Shown one piece after another: positions 11,787 to 22,753 of a DNA stretch of 64,000 bases (positions within the stretch are counted from its first letter, which is position 1; each line of letters starts with the position of its first letter). Origin of the DNA: Numida meleagris (lineage: Eukaryota > Chordata > Aves > Galliformes > Numididae); assembly GCF_002078875.1 (NCBI RefSeq), contig NC_034421.1, positions 9,320,256 to 9,384,255 of the forward strand, in the 5' to 3' direction. The notes below the pieces were generated by a model that was given only the letters and a program-made list of their open reading frames with translations, had not been told where the DNA came from and made no database searches. Position numbers and translations under genes: made by a program.

Positions 11787-14700
11787 ACTTCTCACCTTGA
11801 CTGCAATGTCTCAACTAGTATTCATTAGTAAAGGGCATCTACTACTAAGACAGATGCTACCCTCCAAACAAGGATACATCCCTTCCCACCTCCAGCTTGT
11901 GGCAGAGCTATCAGGGTATTTATTCACTTTTGGCCACCCAAAATGGCACGTCCACCTTCAGGATATAATCCTAAACAAGGCCAAACCATACAAACCCAGT
12001 CTGTTTAGTAGGGCCCTGAAATCAGTGGGAAAATTTACAAGGTCACTTCTAGATATTAAAAACAAGAAAACAAAAAACCCTTCCTCTCACAGAACAAAGT
12101 GTGTTGACATAAAGAAAGCAGCTCTTCCTGAACAGGATGATTTAAAACTATGACAGAAAGTCCCTGCTATGGCTTATGTGAGAAATGTTTTAAATATCAG
12201 AGAATCAAGATGATTCTCTTCCTTCACGCGCCTATATGAAAGGATTCCCCTCTTCTTCTGAGTTTTCTAAAGCCTTAACCAAAAATTGAGCTTCCTTTCC
12301 ACATCCTAAAAAAAGCTATGCAAAAGCAAAGAGGACGAAGACAAGAGGAAATATAAGCAAATCCCTCTAAGAAACAGTGTAAGATCTGGTAAAATGCTGA
12401 TTCAGAATTCTTCATTATTTCCACTTGGACCATTTGTCAGAGAACACCGCCCCTTCTGCCTTGGAGCCACTATGGGAACGCCAGCTGTTGAAGCTGAACT
12501 ATTGAACACTAGCCACTATGAACACCAACAAATGTACACACCATCATCAAGTCAAAAAGCAAGCCCAGTCTCCACAATACACCATTTCTAGCTTGCTGCT
12601 CGGACACCTTGTCCAAGGCATGCTATCTCCCTGCTGCGGAATTCACCTCCAAAGTTGATTGTTTGGTACATGCTACTGAACAGAATTTCCCATGCGGGTT
12701 ATTACTCACCTCACCCTGACATGTGACAAAACTTGCAAGAGGAACTGAGCTTTACTGACTGTGTAAAATCTGTTGCAGTTAAAGTCATATATGGTTGCAT
12801 TCTTCCTACACCTAACCTATACCAAGATGCAAAATAGTCAAGAAGCAGGATATGCAGTCTTGTCAGTTCTTGGGACTTCATTACAAGCCTTTTAATTACG
12901 GAAAGGCTCTTAAAATCAGGTGGTAATGCATACTCACCTGCAAGTAACTAGTCTCTGAGCTATCAGAATTGGACAGAAGTACCTGTCATCATCCACTGAG
13001 ATAACTTATGCATCTCTCTTCCCTCCTCAGCAATATGTAATTACAAAGATCTTATCCAGTAGTCTTAATAATGTATTAGCAATATTATAACATTATTTAA
13101 TTAGTAGTCTAGCAGCCCATGGGATAAGTACAAGGACAGTTATCCAATATGCAAGTGACAGCCATGAGCAAGTCATCCTGTTATTGCCCGGTCTGCTGGC
13201 TTCTCTGCTTTGTTTGAGAGGACACAGGCAAACAGCTTCCCTCAGGGCAGGAGGCTGGACAGTTATTTCTTATTCAGGGCAGGACAGTTGCGTGCACGTT
13301 ATCATTACAGCCAGGATTTCTTAGGAAAAGAGAGCCTACTAGTGTCCTTTGTAGGCCTTACCTCCCTCTGCTGCCCTGAAGTTCTTTTCTCTAAGACACG
13401 TTGGTGTTCTGCCTATCTCCTTCACAAACTCCTTCTTCTGTTTCTGAGAGCACTGGCGGTTTGGGGCAGAGCAAGCTCTGCAGCCGTCAGCAGCCTGACT
13501 AGCTGCCTCCTTGACTCATTCGTCCTTCACCGTACAATTCCACGCCGCAGCTGGAAACAAAGAGCATGTTAGCTAGAGTGGCTGTGTAATCAACCATTCC
13601 ATAACCCTCAGTTTGGTGGCTTCCACCAGATCACCATGTCACTACCCAGCCCTTCAGTAATAGGTCAAAGCTGATGTATTTGAAGCATTACTGCAACGAT
13701 TCCAGCTTTCCGAGAAGAGCCTGGGGAGGCTGATGCTGGTACACACCCTTAGGGAGCTCCGATTTCAGTTAACTTCTTGCTTTTGTGCAGACTGCTGTTC
13801 TATTATTCCACCTTCACACAGAGGTCTCCCAAAGGTACTCACGTTGGCAGCCCATGTAAATCACTGACAACAGCAATATTGTTGAAGCAAAGAGCCAAAT
13901 GCTTCCCGGGAATAAGTGACCCGTTTTGGAAAAGCACATTTCATAGTGGCAGAGATAGGAAGCCTGGGGAAACACTCAGCTATTAACAACTGTATTAAAA
14001 CAAGCCTCCTCTCTCAATTTTGTAACAATTGTTTTAATAAGTTTTTTGGCAAGAGGCTGGAATAAATGATCAATTCTTGCTCTTGTGCCAATTGCATTAA
14101 CTCCTACACCCAGCATCGCTCAGACAACTGGGTCACGGCAGCCGTACTCACTTCAAGCACCCAAGTTTTAGCAGTAATTTGAAATTTTAGACATTTTTCT
14201 AAGACAGCTTCTCAGCAGCCTGAAGTTGCTTCAAATAAATGATGCAAAAATGAGGACAAATTTACACAGAGATGTCTTCGCCCAATTAACCTAAAGTCAA
14301 AATTTATTTCTGTAGTAAAACAGCGGCTTGTTTTCCCATCTTGCATCACAATGTTTATGGCATACTAAAGCTGAGAAGAAATGATGTGTAACTAGGAAAC
14401 AGAGCCTGAGGATTCATCCGTCCCAATTGGTCATCCAGACAGGGCAAATAAACTGTGGCCCATGTGAAATACAAACCTTTATTTAGGGGCAAGAGAGTGA
14501 GGATGGAATGATGAGATCAGTGCTTTCCATCCCACAAGTACAACATTTCCCAGCTTTGTAGAATGAGCCTGAGGACAGGCCAAAGCTTTCAGCATATATG
14601 TTTTAAAAATCCTAATCTTAAGGCAGTCTGAAAATTTAACCTCTAAAAATCAGTTTGAGAGAACTGGCAGCCAACAGCACCAATTTCAGCATCTAGAATA

Positions 14701-16153
14701 TTTGCTGATAAGCCTTCGGGAGAACGCTCAAGCTAAACCCAGACACAACTGAACACTGTCCAAGCTGCCTTAGCTACTCCCTTTTAGCTCAGCTGCCTGA
14801 ACTCCTTGTGAACACTTGCCTGAATAAATTCTTCTCATTTTGCCAGCAGCGAGTGGTGATTTTGCCAGCTAACGCCCACCACTGCAACTTCCACCATCTC
14901 TTGTTATTTGAGAAAATAAAACTGCACCAGCTCTTTGAACAGACTTTTCAGGAAACACTCAGATAAACCAGACTGTGTTCCCAGTTTACACTCAAAAAGA
15001 TCCTCAGGAGCTGCCAGTCCAGCTCCTGCCTACACACCACCCCTACAGCTCTACCACAGCAGCACAAACACACAGATAGGAAAGTGACTCCCTGCAGCCA
15101 AAGAGCTAAGTCTACACCTTCCCAGTGACCTCGTTTTGGTATGGAAACATTAACCAGCAGTTTAACTGTCAAAGAATAAAGGCATCAGCCTCCAAACAAT
15201 GCATTTTTTTACTTGTTACTTGGGTAAAGATGGAGTTACTATGATAAAGGCTTTGATCACGCGTTGACACGCTTTCACTTTCTTATTTATAACTGTGTTA
15301 GACTGAATTATAAAGATCTTGTACAGAAACAGAGGAAACGTTGACAAGACAAAATGCTGCAGATGTCCTGAGCTACAAGGAGGTGACAGGAAGTCCTAAC
15401 CCCTTCCAAATAGAAGGGAGGCCACAAATTAGGAAGCACTATTAGCACAACATCAAAAGTCCAACTGCCAGGAGCAGATTGAAGCTCATTTTCCCTCCCA
15501 TACACCACATTTTAATATTTGCATCTCACAGTAAATCTCAGTATTGTCTCCTCTCTATGATACCTAGCTTGCTTATTTCATGGTACAATGGGATTTAATT
15601 TCTATCCAAGAAAGCTTCTGGAGCAATGCCTAGTTTGTGAAATAACATCTCACAAGGAACATATATTGACTGTAATTAATTCCCATAGATGGAGAGCCTA
15701 ATTAACAAGAATTCAACTAATAACCCAGTTGGATTTAATCCATGTACTGAACTGGCAACATGTACCAGGGAATGAGGCAGAGGGTGCGAGGATAAATGTG
15801 GGGAAGAGATCACACACGGCAGACAAAAGGACACGTTCAAAGTGGTTCCCAGCCACGTTACATGTTGCCCAGCCACTCTCAGCCCTGGATCTTGTCTGCT
15901 TTCTACCACTCCAACAGGTTTCTTTTCTGCTCCCTCGTGGCCACCCTGCTGTCTTTCCTGCATACACAATACAAAAATTACCTTGGCTATTTCAGTTTTC
16001 AGCTTGAAGATTAATATGCCCAACTCTCATGCACCATTCTTCTTAACAAGAGCACACTTCTGCAAGTTACCCATTTCACTGCCATTGAACGTCCTTGTGC
16101 ATCTAATCTAGCAACAGAAAATGAAAGGGAAGAAAGTTCTCAGTAACACCATC

Positions 16154-16159
16154 TTTATT
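16154..16159 (-). terminator. Most distal poly(A) signal candidate
   Basis: An AATAAA on the minus strand followed directly by gatggtgttactgag, a G/T-rich flank. It would end a 3' UTR of about 6.3 kb. It marks the last good site before the CR1-containing region. Confidence 0.4.
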
Positions 16160-17298
16160 GCCAAGTTCCATTTACAAAGAAAGGTGTATTGTTCACTCTC
16201 GTCCAGGTCTCCAATAGCCAGGACATGATCAGTGCCAGCAAATACGGACTCAGCTAGAGAAATTTGGATTTCAGAGATATGCAACAATACTTTCTAATCT
16301 CAGTCCCCTCCCACTTATATACATTTTTCTTTAAATTAACATAAGATATCATCACACTTACTCCAAATGTCTAACATAACTTACATTAAATAATTAATAC
16401 TTATTGCCTGTAGAAAAGACATTTCGGAATTCCATTCACCTTGTGTTTGGACTTTTTTTCATTTAAATGTAGAAGTGCGCATTCAGGACTTTTTTTTTTT
16501 AAATGAAGCACATTTCAGACATTTTAGGACTATATTTCATAGGAGAACAGACTTTCATGTTCATTAAATGCTTTATGTAGTATACAAAGCCCAGATACAT
16601 TCATTCTTCTAGAAAAATACATTTCCCTTTGCACCTGAAACAATCCAACTTGCAAAACAGCTCGAAAGGAAGCAGAAAGTTTGCAACAAAACATCAACAC
16701 ACATTGACAAGTGGAGATGCCTAAAGCCAGCCCCTAAAGCTTAAAATGCTCCCAGCAGGTCCCCTAGAGATGTAACCATCTGTTCTTCAGTGCTACCACG
16801 GGTAAAACAAAGCTCCCAGAAATTCTAATGGTCCATAAACGTAGAATCTTGAAGCTGTTCTCAGTCTTTTTCAAAACTATTTTCATATTCACTGTAAGGA
16901 CTAACTGCGGCAGAAATACGTAAATACATTCCTACACAAAGACTCAGACTCTCATCTCACAGAGACGTAAGTATCAGATGACAGTAACCAAGTCTTAAGC
17001 CCATTTTACACCAGTATGAGTGCCCATAGCCAAAAGATGACAAAAAAACTTAATTATTTTAAGATCACAACACTAAAAGAATCCTGAGAACACCATATAC
17101 TAAGCTGAACTTTATTTAACTCCAACCTTTGTCATCAACAAGTACTCCTTGTCATTACTTAGTTAAGCCCTTTTAAAATAAACACACTCCACACATTCAT
17201 TTATGCTCAAGAGACGTTCACGACTCAAGTTTCCTTTCTTATTCATTAAGCAATGACTTCAAGTTAGCCAAACAACACACATACTGCCACAGTGCATG

Positions 17299-17304
17299 TT
17301 TATT
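17299..17304 (-). terminator. Distal poly(A) signal candidate with G/T-rich element
   Basis: An AATAAA on the minus strand, followed within about 10-30 bases by ctgtggcag and tatgtgtgttgtttgg, a textbook downstream element. It would end a CLEC16A 3' UTR of about 5.1 kb. On sequence pattern this is the strongest poly(A) site of the group. A further AATAAA lies at 17116-17111. Confidence 0.5.
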
Positions 17305-18774
17305 AGACATGCAAAATTTAGCTTTACATTTGCAATACATTAGCAAACATAACACACATTTTAAAACATCCTGCAAAACAAATCAAGTTTGAGCAATGTG
17401 CATATCCTTAAAAATTTGGGGACACCAAAATAGGGAAAATCTGTACAAATGTAATATAAAAATATTTTTCCATATGAAATAGCCTTCTGTTTGAGACTCA
17501 GTCCAGAACTTCATCTCCCATATTTCTGTTGCTGCTCAAAAAATCCAGAACAGCAGAAAAAACCTGCAAGTATTTCCCACCTCCTCAGATACCTCCACCC
17601 CAGCAAGCTCTGCTTGGATCACCGTCTGCTTTGCTGGAGCAGACAGGAGACAGACAGAGTTGTTACATATGTTTGTCATTCATGCTGCAGACATTGGGAA
17701 AGATCATAGCACCAAAGCACACAAACACAGGCAATCACTCTAAAAACTCAAGAGATGAGGGAATAGCAGTGCCCAGGGGAATGATGTCCTGCAGTGGGTC
17801 AGTGAAGAGCGACAGCAACAGCTCAGAACTTTCCAAACATATTAGATACCTAAGGTCAGGCTGCCTGGAAAGGGGTAGGAACCTTATCAAGGAGAGTTAT
17901 CACTTTTGAGGGAAAATGCCCATATCTCCACGATGCCCCAATCTGATCTCTTTCTGAATCTTTCACTCAGCCCTAAGACTAGAACGTGAAGCTTCCTAGA
18001 TGACACTTGTAAGCACAATGTTCTTGTCAAAGCAGATCTCCATATAGCACTACCTGCCTAGTGAAGACTTGAGCTGGATAGTGAGGATGGTGTCTGAATA
18101 CTTAGCGTGATTTTTTTTTTCTTTTGCAAGAGTAGGACATACACTTCAGCAAAACTATTCATTAGGCTATTCTGTATTTACCTCTGACACCTGTGCAGCA
18201 AAAGAGCGACCGCTTACACTCGAGCACCAGCAGCACCATGCGATTCAAGTCTTGTGTCAACTTCCACGAAGTGGCTTCACACATGAAGAGCTCAACCTGC
18301 TTGTCTCATAGTTTCCCTATGGCTTCAAGCAGAGAATTTTATGTTTCATTTACTTCAGGAGAAAAAGAAACCCATTTCCTACTAGCAGAACGACACTCAG
18401 CTGCAGGGCAATTACTGAGCTCCTTAATCAGGAAACATCCAAGGTCCCTTGTTGTAAGCATGACAATTACAGCTACACGTCTTACTGCTTAATAAGAAAA
18501 AAATCACAGAAGCTTCAAGCCTAACAATTGCTGATGTTGCTATAGACTATTTTAACCATCAATTTTTAAAATTTTGCACAGAAGGATACTTCAAATCCAC
18601 AGAAGAACATTATTTCCCTCTGTATTCAGTCAGTATGGGACAAAGGGTTTCTATGAATTACTGGACATTGACTAAACTCTGAATGCCAACCAACCCTGAG
18701 TCTTAAATTCCAGAGAAGGAAGAAGGGTTTTTAAATGCCATATGTCCATAGTTTAGCAAGAATATTTCAGAAGA

Positions 18775-18820
18775 GAACTTGAGAATTGAAGAGAACTGAA
18801 CTTGAGAATTGAAGAGAACT
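18775..18820. repeat. Perfect 23-bp tandem duplication
   Basis: Two adjacent identical copies, 18775-18797 and 18798-18820, of a unit beginning gaacttgag and ending gagaact. The second copy also supplies the left arm of the hairpin at 18805-18828. The perfect identity suggests recent replication slippage. Confidence 0.9.
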
Positions 18821-18828
18821 TCAATTCT
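18805..18828. repeat. Perfect 10-bp inverted repeat, 4-base loop
   Basis: Arms agaattgaag (18805-18814) and cttcaattct (18819-18828) flank the loop agaa. The stem is perfect. It would form an RNA hairpin with a ttct loop if the CLEC16A 3' UTR reaches this far on the minus strand. Confidence 0.85.
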
Positions 18829-21800
18829 GGAAGATATTACTGATTTTTTTCTCAACAAATGACTTCACAGAAAATTCCAGCTGTGCTACAAAGTAAAGAA
18901 CATTAAGGAGTTTGTTTAACAGGTGTAAGTTTATAAGGTTAGCTTAATTTAAGGACCAGAAGTCAGAATTTCAGTTCATCATGAATTCATAGAATCACTT
19001 TATGAGTTAGCTATGAAGAACACGAATGAGCACAATCTTTGCAGCACAAATAATGACTTCACATGAAGTACAGCCTCCAGTATTAATACATATGACTGCA
19101 TTTCTAGTCAATTTGTTTTAGCCCATATAGATTGTGAAAAACAGGGCAGAAAGCAAAATGTTTGGTTTCTTCCTACATCCAAGAATTTCAAAAAGGAAGA
19201 AATTACGGTACACAAGTCTTACACTACAAGCATCACCCAGTAGTGAGGCAGACACTGGAACTGACCACGCTCTTCTTTACCAAATGCATGCTGCCACTGT
19301 GGCAGAGGAAAAGCCAGAGCCTTGTCCAGTGCTGCCCACTGGGTGACAGAAAAACAAGACCTGCAAGGGGCTCCGAGACTGAGCAGTGACAGCAACAGAT
19401 AGAGCAACTGGCATCCTGTAAAATTCAGTACAATGCGACACAGACCACGACATAATAAAGCAACATTCAGCATGCCTTGTTGTCTTTGGTGTCTCTTCTC
19501 AAAAGGAAAAGAATAATCGAGTTGTTTTATGTTATCAGAATATGGCTCAAGATAGGCACAGCCTCTACAAAACACACTGAGAATTTACCACCTCACAACA
19601 TATCAGCATTTGTCTCATTTTCTCCCCTTTTGCCTGCAGTACTGCACCAAAAGAGCGAGCCTTTAGAACAGTCAGCAATTTAGCTGCTGCTCTCATTTGC
19701 AACTTGCAGTTTGGATTTGGTTGAACTGAGTGATGCTACACTGACTCACATCAACTTGTGTTTTAGAAGAAAATGTATTTGTGGCTGATGTGCTAATGCT
19801 TTCTTGGTCGAGTTTCCTTTTTACACTGAAATGAGGATAAGGAAATAGCCTTTGAGTTTTTCTGATAAGATAGAGACAGATACGATACTCTTCGAGGAAC
19901 TGTAGATTAGTAACAACATACTCATGGAGATAAGATTGCCAGATCACGTATTTCAGCATCTCCAGAGCTTGTACATTATCAAGTCTTGTACTGCAGCGTG
20001 AAGCGTACCCTGTACACACATACCCATTAATACTTTCCTAATAACAGTACCTCAGTTGTCTACTGAGAGCTTCACAGGAAACAATTGGTCGTGGGATTGA
20101 AAAGCCACTCCAAGGCAATGAAAAGCACAAAGTCACCTTTCTTTCATCATTTCTTGTGCAGTGTGGCTCAAGGCTGAGATTATGCATGTCCGTTAAAAGT
20201 CCCCCTGTGCATGGTCCTAATCTTGCTAGAACTGAATTTTAAATTAGATAAATAAAGATCAAGGTTTTCCTGTCTAGAATTAATACTATTTAGGGGAACT
20301 CAGCCCGCACAGTGGCATTTTCTGTAATCCAGGTCAAGAGTTAAGGTTAACAGCTAACATAAAATGCTTTCCAATTAAGGCATCATTTTTTATAATGATC
20401 TTCAGAATATTACTGGGGCTACAGTGTAATGCTGCAACACAGTGGAGGAAGTCTAGACTGCAGGAAATTTAGCTAATAAAAAATTATTTATGTGGTCCTT
20501 CTGCCCAAATTGCTACTTGTTCAGATACACGTACATTAGCCACAACAGTGACTGCAGTATAAACCTACCCTAAGCACGTGGAAAAAAGCTAAACCCAAAA
20601 TCATGGCCTCTTGCTCCAGCAAGGCCAAATTCCCACCATCATACACCCATAGCAGTGTTAAGAACACCTAATTCTCTGATTTCATTTTAGAGTTCGTGCC
20701 ACTCTGGAATGGTCAGAATATTTGCTGGTTCAATCTGAGACAAAATAGAAGCCACAGAAAACTAGAAATCAATAAAACTGCATGCAAAAAGCTAACAAGG
20801 GAATTAAAAAATGCTGTTTTTCAATAGCAGGCATCTTGTATACATGTTTTACAAAGTTTAAATTATTACTCAAAGGAAAAGATGGAAAAGCGAGTCAAGA
20901 TACACTCATGGATTATTAAATATCATAAATATAATATATAAATCAATTCAAGTATTCCACCTGACAGCAAGGAAGAGGTACATTAAGATGGGAAAGGAGG
21001 CAAGAACTTTTCAGATTCACTCATTTGATAAGAAATCAATGTTAGTAGAGGCAGAACCAGGAAACAGATTGCACTGATGATGGAAATCACACCAGCAAGT
21101 TTATAGTAGACTTCAATGTTTGACAGCCAGAGCGCACTCAGTGTAATACGCAGACCAATAATGACACTCTGCTTTTTTCTACCAGCTTAAATTAATACGC
21201 ATGGAAATTGATCAGAAAGCTTAAATTTACCATTCATGGTAAATCACGTATAAAATCAGCAAAGAGCATTCCAAACTTTAATCCACATTTCTTCATTCCT
21301 TACTGTCAAATCAGAATCAGGATCTGTGAGGCAAAACAAGGCAAACAAACTCAGAATCACTTTTACGCTGTAATTTCCTATGGTGATACTCTCTCAGATA
21401 GGAAAAAAAAAACCACAAAAGCTTTCCCTTTCATTTTCAGACTTGAAAAGTTAATTACTGGAATTATTCCTACATGAAGATGAAAAGCAAACAAACAGAC
21501 AAAAAAGAAACCAACAAGAAAAACCTCCAATAACAAAACCCCCCAAACCTCTTGAAGAGTAAAACTGCCTCTGTCTGCCTCTAGCTGTCCTTCAGTAGAA
21601 AGGGTATCATCATACCATCATTCCTCAGACGTGTAGCAATCTGACTGTCAGAAGTGAGCAAACAAGCAGTAGATATTAAAATATTTCATATCTTTGTAGC
21701 TGGTTAAGCAAAGACTAAAAATGTTTTAAAAATTCCTTGCAATAACGTGACTAAGCATTTGTCATATTAAGTTTCAGAGTTTTACTTTATGAAAAAAATA

Positions 21801-22142
21801 TTTTTTAGATGTATCTTGCTTTGAATTAGACTTTGAAATAAATATTACACATGGAAAAGAAAGCATTGAACTTTGTATTCACAGGACTCCAACACAGAAA
21901 GGGACCGAGCCTGCTGGTATTGTAGAGGCCTCCGAAAGCTGAATGAGATCAGAATAAAAAACAACAATGAAACAAATGGAAACGGAATCTTTGCACTATA
22001 ATTTACACTTTTTCCTGGTGAACAGTATGTCTCCAGTTTGAAAGAAGTAGCAATGCAACATCTTGAAGTCGGGTATCCAAAAATTTCTTCACTTTGCCAT
22101 AACACTGTAGGTCTTTTACAATTAGGTTACTGCAGCTGGAGC

Positions 22143-22148
22143 TTTATT
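22143..22148 (-). terminator. Proximal poly(A) signal candidate (AATAAA)
   Basis: A canonical AATAAA on the minus strand, about 265 bases after the CLEC16A stop. The downstream flank is only weakly G/T-rich (gtgttatgg about 40 bases on). It would give a very short 3' UTR. Use is uncertain. Confidence 0.35.
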
Positions 22149-22412
22149 TGATAACACGAAGGAAGTAAGTGCTCTTGTACAACAGAAATAGGTAGGGAAA
22201 TATCCAATCCAGTTTCTTTTTTCCCCCTAGTTTAAATATGCCAAACATCTGATGCTTATTCTAAAAGCTGCCCACATTCTTTCATCACTGGGCCTCTTCT
22301 TGCAGACCAGATGTCCCTGATGCTTCAGGAAATATCTTGCGCTCCCAAAGAAAAAAAACAATGAAGAATTTGGTTAATTTGCGTCACTGTTTATCACGGT
22401 CTGTGGGAAGAA

Positions 22413-22753
22413 TTAGTCAGAACATTCTTCTTCTCTCTCTTCTACCTTGCAAACTTCAAGCTCAGACTGCAAAGATGGCTGAGGAATGCAGCTGAACGTA
22501 CGAATACTGTGTGAATCGACCGGTGGGACCAGTGTAAGTGACTCTACACTTAGTGCATCTGTATTGTCATCTGATATTAATGATATTGTGGGCTGCTGTG
22601 CAGGAATCAGGCTAGGGGACAGGTTTGCTGTTTCTACGTCGCTGTTTTTTACAGCATTCTTGCTCGATTTTGAGACAGCTGAAAGAGTTTCATCAGTCAA
22701 CATCATCTGACCAGAAACGGTCGTGCGGGGCTGCTCTGGAGCTGAAGAGTCAT
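22413..22753 (-). CDS. CLEC16A: CLEC16A terminal coding exon with TAA stop
   Basis: 341 bp of coding sequence, starting after an acceptor in taatag; its first two bases complete an Asp codon. It ends in TAA at 22415-22413. It encodes 112 complete residues, beginning DSSAPEQPRTT. A conserved island follows: VETANLSPSLIPAQQPTISL and, after a short spacer, LSVESLTLVPPVDSHS. The last 29 residues (from IRTFSC to EEREEECSD) do not resemble the human tail, which is Ala/Glu-rich. The region is disordered, rich in Ser, Pro and Glu. The Met at the start of a long open frame here (22772) lies in the intron and is not a start site. Confidence 0.96.

Larger units (their letters stand above)
1..16149. other. 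Intergenic DNA downstream of CLEC16A; no gene recognised
   Basis: All open frames here are short, lack family resemblance and end at chance stops. No recognisable RMI2 or SOCS1 exon was seen, although those genes follow CLEC16A in mammals. Contents are three CR1 fragments (about 4.5, 7.7-8.1 and 11.4-11.8 kb) and simple repeats. The latter are G8 (808-815), C19 (837-855), A18 (2739-2756), (TTA)7 (6834-6856) and T14 (10308-10321). Slightly GC-richer patches at 1.1-1.3, 5.9-6.0 and 10.5-10.6 kb are too short and CpG-poor to call promoters. Regulatory elements or lncRNAs cannot be excluded. Confidence 0.6.
16150..22412 (-). other. CLEC16A: Putative CLEC16A 3' UTR (long, AT-rich, no CR1 seen)
   Basis: The 6.3 kb downstream of the stop codon holds no supported coding exon and no recognisable CR1 copy. 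It is AT-rich. Minus-strand AATAAA hexamers occur at 22148-22143, 17304-17299, 17116-17111 and 16159-16154; two of these have G/T-rich DNA just downstream. Mammalian CLEC16A also has a 3' UTR of several kilobases. I infer that all or part of this block is 3' UTR. The true end cannot be set from sequence alone. Other contents include a 23-bp tandem duplication with a hairpin at 18.8 kb. Confidence 0.45.

Noticed and set aside
1..16149. Possible RMI2 or SOCS1 exons expected downstream of CLEC16A from mammalian synteny
   Set aside because: No translation in either strand resembles RMI2 (OB-fold) or SOCS1 (SH2 and SOCS box); they probably lie further away.
18985..19010. Short CR1-like motif ttcatagaatcac
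   Set aside because: Only about 13 bases match and the flanks do not continue the CR1 pattern.
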